Shown piece by piece: positions 42,900 to 64,000 of a stretch of 64,000 bases of DNA. The first letter of the stretch is position 1, and each line of letters starts with the position of its first letter. The position numbers and the translations under genes were made by a program. A model generated the notes under the pieces. That model saw only the letters and a list, made by a program, of their open reading frames with translations, did not search any database and was not told where the DNA came from. The DNA is taken from assembly GCA_949318235.1 (NCBI GenBank), contig OX439131.1, forward strand, positions 40,266,014 through 40,330,013, given 5' to 3'. The DNA is from Ecdyonurus torrentis (taxonomy: Eukaryota; Arthropoda; Insecta; Ephemeroptera; Heptageniidae).

Positions 42900-43321
42900 G
42901 GTATATAGACGTGCAAATTAAATGTATCATAAAATGATAGCAAATATATTAACTTTTCCTTTATACTCTATATACGCTACTTTATTATATTGATCCAAAA
43001 TATTTGAAACACATTGAGCATCGTAAAGTTTATACCACACGTTTGTTGATTGTAGCTAAAAAGTTTTCTTTATTATTGAATATTGAACATAATAATTTGT
43101 TATTGATCATCTATATTGTAATTTACTGTAACAATATAGTGTTTGTTACGACGAAACAGAGTAACAAAAAATTCATTACCTCAAAATATTCAAATCAATT
43201 GATAAACATCAAATTAAAAAATATGTGAATAGAATAGTATTTTATGTAAATTAATTATAACAAGAATTCAATTGTATATTTATTATTTTTTTTTTAATAT
43301 AGATTTACAAAAATTGTTTTT

Positions 43322-43658
43322 TTAAAGGCATAGAAAACATGAAAACATAAGTATTTACATCACAAAACACTTCATGAGACTTACATAAATAACGTTAATT
43401 GGTCTCAAAACCCAACTGTAGCACCGTAGCAGTGATCAGAAAGTGTCGATTTATGCAACCCGCACAACATTTTCATACTAGCTTTTGCCTGTTTCTGACG
43501 TCATAAACAGAAATTTTCACGTAAATTGCATACTTTACAGTTTTTTCACGCTCTCTTGGAGGGCCACATTTACATTCTGGTAAAAATTATCATAAGTTTT
43601 GTAGTTCTCAATTTGTGTTTAATGATTAAAAAAAACACACGTTGTTTGATGCCTTTAA
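43322..43658. mobile_element. TTAA-bounded MITE, second family, copy 2
   Basis: TTAA at 43322-43325 and 43655-43658. It is colinear with 39453-39775 and has an extra TTTCTGACGTCATAAACAG block. It ends about 300 bases before the first coding exon of the anoctamin gene. Confidence 0.8.
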
Positions 43659-43965
43659 GTTTTTCAACTTAATCTTATATATTGCAATGTTTATGAACTT
43701 AAAAATTATGTCAAATGTTTATGACTGAAACCATAGAATTTTTTTAATAACTTATGTCGACAAAAAGGTTGTCTTTATAAATTTTACTCCCACTTTTCTA
43801 TATCCGCTATGATATATACTGTATAATTCAGGGTCAAATATAATGATGAACCAAAGGAAATGAAAACTAGATAAATTATCACTATATTGTGTACATGCAA
43901 TGCTTATTTTTTTTATACGTCTGTTCTGTATACTAAATAGATTTGTGTAACGTGTGTTTTCAGAC

Positions 43966-56010
<12,045 letters not shown>

Positions 56011-57273
56011 GTCAGTCCACTCTTGTAGTCATTGAATATCTACCCTCAACTAACTCGCTCTCATGCTGACCACTAATTAATAATTTAATTACATTTCAAA
56101 CTATATAATGTACAAAATAAATTGCTCCGTGATCTTTAATTAGGAAATATTAAGGTTAATTTAAGAAATACCATACGCGAGAATTAAATGCAATTCTGTT
56201 AATAATAATAATTAGCAGCTTTTATTGGGCAAAATCAAGCGTACAACTTAATTGTATGAATTTCATAAAACTTTTTCTTTTATAGAAACAATCAAATTAA
56301 GATTGTAATTTTCTGTATCGGTAACTAGAAATTAGAAAAAAAAAAGCATTAAAAATGCAATGAGTTTTGTATTCTTTAAACAATTTGAAATGGTTCAAAT
56401 GGTTAAATTTTAAACTTAAATTTAAGCTTATATATAAGTTACAATAAACCTAAAAACATTTATTTCTAGTTTATATATTATATATCAAACTTTATAGAAC
56501 ATAAGAAATGTAATATATAAATTCATAATAGGAGCCAAAGTTACAAAAACACGTATAATAATAGTTTTTGCATGTAGGTTTAAACGTTCCCAATTAATAA
56601 TATTTCTAAGACTATAATAAAAGAAAAATGATATTAAAAATTTTATGGTATAATTTTGTAGGATATATTTATGTAATAACAACAAAATTTTATGAGTACA
56701 AAAAATCTATAATTTTATTCACAGAATATTCATGAGATCGATTTCTATAAAATAAAAATTTATAGGTATATGGTATACATCCTGTGTATGTATATATACA
56801 ATCAATATAGCAAGTGACTTAACTTTGACAAATTTATTAAACTTCACATTTCATATATTAACGTATACAACATTGTAAATTTTAATTATATTTTAGCTTC
56901 ATTAATAAATTCATGTCAATGATAATTATATTTAATACTGCAGCTCAGTAGGGTTGTAAATATTTTATTCAAGCTTTTGCTACAAATATGAAACAACAAA
57001 AAGCTTTTAATGTTAGTTCACACTTAATATAAATTATAATATAAATTTATATTTAAAGTTTTTTATTTAAACAATGTTTTACAATAAATTTTATTTAACA
57101 AAAAAAAAAAAGATTGTACTCACTGTGGTGCAAAATTACGATATAGAAAACTAGCTTACACCTTTATTTACATTATAATGTTAAAGTAAGAACATTAATA
57201 TAAAAGAAAGTATATAATAAAAAAAAAGCGAAGAAAGTATTACGTAAGTCTGTATGACAACGTAGTGCGTCTC

Positions 57274-57325
<52 letters not shown>

Positions 57326-60300
57326 TTGTTCTTAACATAAAAGAAATCCTGTCCCCTTTCTATCTATATTTAACTATAGGTAAAAGTGTTGAAAATATAC
57401 TCCTTCATATAGCTTTTGAAGAAAGATGTTAAACTTCAAAAATAAAGTACCTTAGTATTGACAGCAAGCTTTTTAAGTAAATTCTAATGTAAAAATATAA
57501 GCTCGACTTCAGTTGACAGCTCTAGAAGATTTTTTTTCAAAACTTTATATCACCATATTTAACTTTATATATATATATATATATATACACGTATATATAT
57601 TGCCCTCCAGCTTATAAATGCGTGAATTTGTCTAGCAATGGTGACGTTACTCCCTTAAGGTTTAGTATTTGGACTGCCCCCGCAACGATGCTGCAGTATT
57701 GTACCCTACACTACAAAAAGTATGCGGTTTTCTCAATCTGACTCACAGACTGTGACTTTTCAGTATGCTAGACATATATAGTACATAGCATTCTCTCTTT
57801 TGCTCTCTTTTTTTTTTATCCGCACCAAAATGTGAGAAAACAATTGTTATGAAATCAATGTTATGCTTCCTAAAAGTAAAAACTATACATATTACAACTC
57901 TTTGCAGAATTATTGATTTTTTCTTTCTTCTCTATTTCTCTTTATATAATTTCTAAGGTTTCACTTCTTAGCAGCTGACTAAAATATTTCTTACATTTAC
58001 TATTTTTTACTGATTTTTTTAAAAGTTTTTTTAAGTATAATGTTATATAATAATCTTTTCTTGGGGTCAAATACAACTTAAGTGTATAAGGTAAAGATTT
58101 ACACTTTACAATGTTTAATGACTTAGGCACATTCAACATTTTTTTTTTTCTTTTTAAACTTTTGGCTGGCATAGTCCCATGTAAAATTTTATTACTCTAA
58201 AAAAAACTTCACGTGACATTTTTATCGTGTTAAACGTAAAGTTCTTTACAGTAAGCACGGAAAATCACTTTTTTTAAAAACACGTCCTACTTCAAATAAT
58301 ATAATTTTTTACAATTCATAAGAATGAAAAAATTATAATAATATGCAATGGTAATAGATGAAAATTCAATTCTAAAAACTAACTTTATTTTTGTATATAA
58401 CAACTTCAAACACTTTCATTTTAGTATATTATGAAAAATATCAAATCAAGATTTCTTGAAACTTTTTAATCAATAAATTAACATTTTAAATGGATTTTGA
58501 ATAATAAATTATTATACATGTCTCCTTTTGTTACGCTTTTTTTAAATTAAAAAGTTAAAATTGATAAAGTATGTAAGAAAAAGAAAATGAGTATTTTATA
58601 AAGGAAGGACGGAAAAAAAAGGGATTAATTTCAAAAATAGATAAAGTTTGTGAGAAAAGTTGTAATACTTTCACCATTGAGAGTTTTAATATAAAGAGTA
58701 ATAAATTGAGTTATAGACAACATTATAAAAACTCAGTGCGAAAGAAAACACATTGCACAAGCTTACTTTTCTTAAGGGTTGTACTTGAAAGTATACTTGC
58801 ATCTATAAAATGATGTAATTTTGAAAAGGAAAAAAACTCATAAATAATGAAAAATAAAAAGCGACTGTAATGTTGTTTTCATGATATAAGGGTTGTTTTA
58901 TATTTCAGTTATAAATTAGATTTATGTTTGCAAAGCAATTTCAGTTTGAAATGAACGTGTCAGTTTTCATTTTACAATGTAATATTACTTTTTGATGTTC
59001 ATATCGTATATTTTTGTTTTCTCTCTCTCTCTCTCTCTCTTCATTACGTCATAAAACGACTTTCTATATAGAGCGCACTGAAATGTTAGATCCCAATCGA
59101 CAGATATTTACTTCCTATTTCTATGAAAAAATTATGTAAAAGGAAATAATTACGTTACCATAAAATAGTCTTTAGTATCTTTGAAATTTTTTCATTTTGT
59201 TAGTACCTATAACATCAAAATACAATAATATAGTTTTTTTTTTTTTTTTTTTTTTTTTTGTGCATCCTACTAACAACATATACTAACATATTCAATGCAA
59301 TAAAATATATTATTTCATTAAAAGTCCGTAGTATAAAGAAATGCATTTAATTGAGACGGTGTTGCAAATTTTTATTACGTCCATTGCTTATGGTATCATA
59401 AAACATAAAAGCAACTATCATGCACGAGCAGCACTAAGCACTTTTCATTATTTCTGGTACACGTGATTTCAAAATTTATAAGGATATATATTTGTATAAC
59501 AGTGCATTAAAAATTTACTGTTTTATTTTTATAAATTTCAGTATTGAAATTCCCATGAATCATTATTATAATATTGTTATTTATTTATAATAAATATCCG
59601 TATAAACTTGTGCAAAAAAAAAAAAAAAAAAAAAAAACGTTTGTTTTTTTCTTTGGCCGGCAATGCAATTACCACAGAATAAAACATAAACAACAAACTC
59701 TATAAACATGGGAAATCACTTTGATCCAGCAGCTATAGTTACTCTGTGGTGATTATGCAACAGTTGCAGATTTAGAGTAAAGCGGGTGGCAACATTACTA
59801 AACGGAGCTTACATAACATAGTTGCGAGAATCTATCTAGAAACTTTTCTCTATCGTATTTTGCGAAAAAAAAAAATTAGCTGATTTAAATTGTGTCTAGT
59901 AATTTTTTCTGGCCTCAATGCAACTCTTTCCCGCAATGCAAAAGAATAGGAAAAATAATTGGTGTTACAATATTATTCTTGAATTTAATCCGGAACTAAG
60001 AATACCATATATGGTATAAGTTTTTATTTTACAATACTGTGGAAATAACGTTGTACAACAAAAATCAAAATAAATGTAACGAAAAATGATAAAACGATTT
60101 TTAAATTACCATTTTTTAATCAATATTGGAATGATTAAAAAAAAAGTAATTACAAAACTGATTTATTATTTTTATTTCAGATGATGTTTGTATAATATGA
60201 TTATTTTTGATTATATTATAACTACCCAATTAAAAACATGATATTAGTCAAATTAATATATACAGCGTATTCAAATTCTAACTAAAGCACTTAAAACATT

Positions 60301-61165
60301 TTAATGGAAGTACATATTATATTTTAATCACCTGTTTGATGCTTTTATTATAAAACCATACATTTTTAGCCTACAAAACATTTGATATTCTTTGATCATT
60401 AAAAATACTGCATCAATTTGTTTTTTGTTTTTTCAAATGATATTCTCAGCAAAAAAGTTGCAACGTGGGCATATATTGTTATGTATGTTAAATGTCAAGG
60501 AAAAATAATGTAAACTTATATATAAGAAAAAAAATAAAAATAATGATATACATAAAAAAAATGTTATAACGTATATTTTATGATAAATATTATATTTCAA
60601 CTCATTTTACATCTGCTTTGCAAATCAAACGTTATAAAACTTTCATGTGCAGTAACTGATATTATTATTCACTTTTTTTTTTATCTGCTGAATGAATGAT
60701 GCAATAGATGCACGTGTAATGAGGTTATACAACGTTACAGAGTTTTGCAACTTTGAAATTATACATTAAAAAAAAGTGCAGTTAGTTGTATATTTTTGTA
60801 TTATCCATAGGAATAGATAAACACTATTTTTTGTTCATGAGTTACGCTTTATTAACGTATCTTTTTTCATTTGAATATTTGATTAACATGTGGGTTAATC
60901 GAAAGTTTTTATATTTGTACTGTATACACCAATGAAAAATCTTATTTTTTCTTTTCTTCTAATGAGTAACCGGTGCAAAATAGTAACCACCATACAGAGA
61001 TTAAATACTTATGAAAGATTAGACATAAAAATATCACCTCTTTACATCCAATTAATTTTTATATATGTGTACAATAAATCAGCAAACTAAATTTACAATT
61101 ATAATCTTGTTTAAGTGTATGCAGGAGTTGGATTCTACTTTACTGCTCTGATAATAGGTGTGCAT

Positions 61166-61169
<4 letters not shown>
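56011..61169. other. Anoctamin intron 3 or later, no exons seen
   Basis: AT-rich sequence with poly(A)/(T) tracts (57279-57322, 59231-59259, 59614-59637). A more balanced, less repetitive patch lies at about 57600-57770. No coding exon or RNA gene recognised. Confidence 0.4.

Positions 61170-61204
<35 letters not shown>
61170..61204. repeat. (GA)n microsatellite
   Basis: About 17 GA units, directly followed by a GC-richer patch (61205-61395). Confidence 0.9.
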
Positions 61205-61206
<2 letters not shown>

Positions 61207-62333
61207 CGCATGCTTTGACCTAGATGTCCCCTGGATTTGTGCCCCTGGTGGTATAAACACCCCCGCAGTGACCGTCCCACCCCTCACCCCTCACTAGGTT
61301 TGGCGCAAGACCAGACACAAACAAGCGATAATGCATATAACAACCACCACGAGCCCACGAGCTATAATGTAACACAGTAATGACGTCACACTAAAGTTAT
61401 GATCAAAACAATGAAAATTGCATTATAAGAGAAAGAAAGTTATAAAGAAAAGTTCATTTTTTTTTTTAATAGCAATAATATATGAAGTTCTAAATGCTGC
61501 GTCATTGGAAAACACACTTACTGTATACTGTTTTATGTTTAAAGTGATTTATATTTAAAATTATTATATTTTACTTCTTTAATGCTGTACTCATGGATAT
61601 ATATACGGCTGTACTAATTATTATAATTAATATTTACAATTATAATGTATTTATTTATCAAGTAAATTCAAATGCTATATATTAAATGTAGCAAATAATT
61701 TTAATGAAGTCGTTTTATGAATTAAACCACTCATTTAAATTTATGGTAAAATAAAATAAAATTTAATATAAGATAATTGAATAAAATTAAAATATAAAAC
61801 AAAGTATATAACAAACACTGAAGTTAAATAATAAATTTTTCTTTCATAAAATGGCACAGAGTTAGTTATTAAGTTGACGGAATGACGTAAATGTACAAAA
61901 CCTCCGGCCTTTATTTTGTTTATATTATACTATAGTTGTTACTTTACTCTTCTTGTTTTCCGTGTACACGAGTCTAGAATTAAATGAACAAAATACCAAG
62001 GATTTTATACAAATAAAACTTACATACATTTCTACTTTCTTGTTAACATAATGTATAATTACGACTTTTGCTGCAGTGACATATACAAAATGAAGAAAAA
62101 TATTAGTGCAGTATAGACTTAGTTATAGTGACGATACATATTATACATACATAATGACATTCCAACATTAAAGTTGATATGTTTCAATAGCGTAAAATTT
62201 TTACTCTCCCAAGAGGAGGTACAGATTTTTCTTTTTTAATTTATTCTTCTTCTTCTTTTAGCAGTAAGTAATATAATTCTAAAAGTAAAGTTTTAGTTGT
62301 TTTTTTCCACTTTTTTATGATTTTTGATTTACT

Positions 62334-62720
62334 TTTTTTTTTCAAAATTCAAAATTCTTTATTCATTTCTTTTATCCAACATACATAATACAATCCAATG
62401 CATTAGTCTAGGTTATTGCCATAAATGACAATATAGAAATGATTGTCAAACTATTTACAACATACAAATAAAACAAAAAAGAAACGACACTTATGTATAA
62501 AATTACAATTTGTATTAAAATTATTTCATCATTCATAAATTCATCAATTGAATAATACTGCTTATTTAATAGGAAAAATTTTAGTTGTTATTTAAAAGCA
62601 ATTAAATCATTTCGCTTTCTCATTTCTATGTCGTAACAAGTCCTAATTAAAGGTGTTTTAGAGTACTGATTTACAGAGCTGTAAAAACACCTAATTAATT
62701 TGTACACTTTGATATAATAA
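62334..62720 (-). mobile_element. LINE 3' end fragment
   Basis: On the minus strand the sequence ends AATAAAGAATTTTGAATTTT, a tandem-word tail typical of CR1/Jockey-like LINEs. Upstream a decayed frame reads CYDIEMRKRNDLIAF, then after one stop QLKFFLLNKQYYSIDEFMND, like the last residues of LINE ORF2. It is unrelated to the LINE at 26917-28143. It is strongly 5'-truncated. Confidence 0.55.
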
Positions 62721-63301
62721 TATAGTAGAGAAAGTGGATTATTAACTAAAATGTATATTTACACAAAGCATTACATGCAAAATCATGTAACAAATCTCAC
62801 TACTTACTTGCGGCTTATCTGTATATGAGAGTTAAAGCAAGAACTGTATATCAATTGGAATAAAAAAATATTTAAATAACTTTTTTATTGGAATTACATT
62901 ACACACAAAATGAGAAGAAATTTTATGAATGTAAAACTGTTTTTTTTTTTTTTTTTTTTTTTGTTGAATAAATTTCATTTAAAGAGATTATAATAGATAC
63001 AATGCTTTTAGCTAAAATTACAAGGTATTATCTTTCTTTTCAAAGTTTTAAATTTCAATTTAATTTTATATAATATTACATTTGAAATAATACAAATATA
63101 ATAAAACAACGAATGTTAAATGTCAATTGAAATAGTAGTATAAATATAACATTTATATCGATAAAAATGTCATTCAATTACATACAATATAATAAAAATT
63201 GGAAATTTTTTTTTGACAGTAGTAATAATAAAATATTATAAATGATCTAAAAATAAACTATATACATTTTGTATATATAGCGAATTCATGCGAATATATA
63301 C

Positions 63302-63303
<2 letters not shown>

Positions 63304-63360
<57 letters not shown>
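63304..63360. repeat. (TA)n microsatellite flanked by CGAATATA words
   Basis: CGAATATA occurs at 63292, 63300 and 63361, bracketing about 28 TA units. Confidence 0.9.
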
Positions 63361-63361
<1 letters not shown>

Positions 63362-63632
63362 GAATATATATGCGTGATTCAATGTTGAATAGTAACAAAT
63401 ATGAATGTGTATATATTTGGGCGTGGTGTGTATTTTAAATCAGTGCGCAGACATAAAAGGACGAGCTGGGCTAATCATAGCGAGTGCACTAGGACCTGCT
63501 GCTACTCAATATCAATGTTGCCCTACATTTTATGTAGAAAGGAAATAAATCAAACACAAAATTTCCTCTGGGATTTTGTTGTTCTATATTGTTTCTACGT
63601 TTCACATAGACTAAGATAATGTAATTTTCTTC

Positions 63633-63636
<4 letters not shown>

Positions 63637-63710
<74 letters not shown>
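63637..63710. repeat. (TA)n microsatellite
   Basis: About 36 TA units. Confidence 0.95.
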
Positions 63711-63712
<2 letters not shown>

Positions 63713-64000
63713 GTACATAAACATATATACACATAAACATATAGACACAAGAGTAATTATTTTAAAAGTTTTTCTTTTACAGAGACCGTATATAAAACAA
63801 TACGTTAACAAAATTACCTTTAGTAATTGAAAATGTGCCAACGTGAAATTGAACTGATATTTAGAGTTTCCTTTGATATTATATAATATACTTTATATGG
63901 ATATTATGGATATATTATACTCTAATTACAATATTTTACAGATGCTTTGAATCTTACATGTTTGAAAAGATAATAAATCGTAATACATTTACACAAATAA

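Larger units (their letters stand above)
62721..64000. other. Intron sequence to the window edge
   Basis: AT-rich with TA repeats at 63304-63360 and 63637-63710. No exon of the anoctamin gene seen. Confidence 0.4.

Overview
This is an AT-rich eukaryotic nuclear window with spliced genes, GT-AG introns and dense microsatellites. The genome is most likely from an arthropod. The DAZ-family gene carries the fly-type signatures GDTTE and NIAPAIKKQ, and a 5S rRNA-like relic carries the invertebrate-type motif AAGTTAAGCAACGTC. The exact clade cannot be read from the sequence.

Layout. From 654 to 15551 on the minus strand lies RNA polymerase III largest subunit (POLR3A): 25 exons and 1319 codons in the window, lacking only about the last 70 residues, which fall off the left edge. 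Its promoter faces an unidentified plus-strand first exon at 15969-16094. From 22677 to 26795 (minus) are the last four coding exons of a Boule/DAZ-like RNA-binding protein with an unusually long C-terminus; its first exon was not found. Back to back with it, DJ-1/PARK7 runs on the plus strand (30550-33632, four exons) with a possible mitochondrial presequence. A CpG-rich island with a palindromic RFX X-box (about 35100-35345) is the likely start of an anoctamin/TMEM16 gene. Its first three coding exons (43966-44139, 53956-54264, 55900-56010) encode the N-terminal cytosolic domain; the rest lies beyond 64000.

Mobile DNA fills the introns. It includes (1) a young 5-kb LTR retrotransposon in an anoctamin intron with nearly identical LTRs, an intact gag and no recognisable pol; (2) a LINE insertion in a boule intron with the 5' inversion typical of twin priming and an 11-bp target duplication; (3) several foldback or MITE families, many bounded by TTAA, whose two arms carry matching differences between copies; (4) a nested stack of elements in DJ-1 intron 2, including a 271-bp element with CCCTG duplications inside a hairpin, all within a 1.75-kb foldback containing mariner-like transposase ends; (5) a 1.1-kb element with GGCCGCGGCC-containing inverted ends in POLR3A; and (6) a 5S rRNA-derived relic.

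The genes do not form a pathway: they are transcription by Pol III, germline RNA binding, redox protection and membrane scramblase/channel functions. The paired promoters and the intronic transposon record are the main points of interest. All exon boundaries were placed by hand from splice signals, reading-frame continuity and family similarity remembered by the annotator; no search was run.
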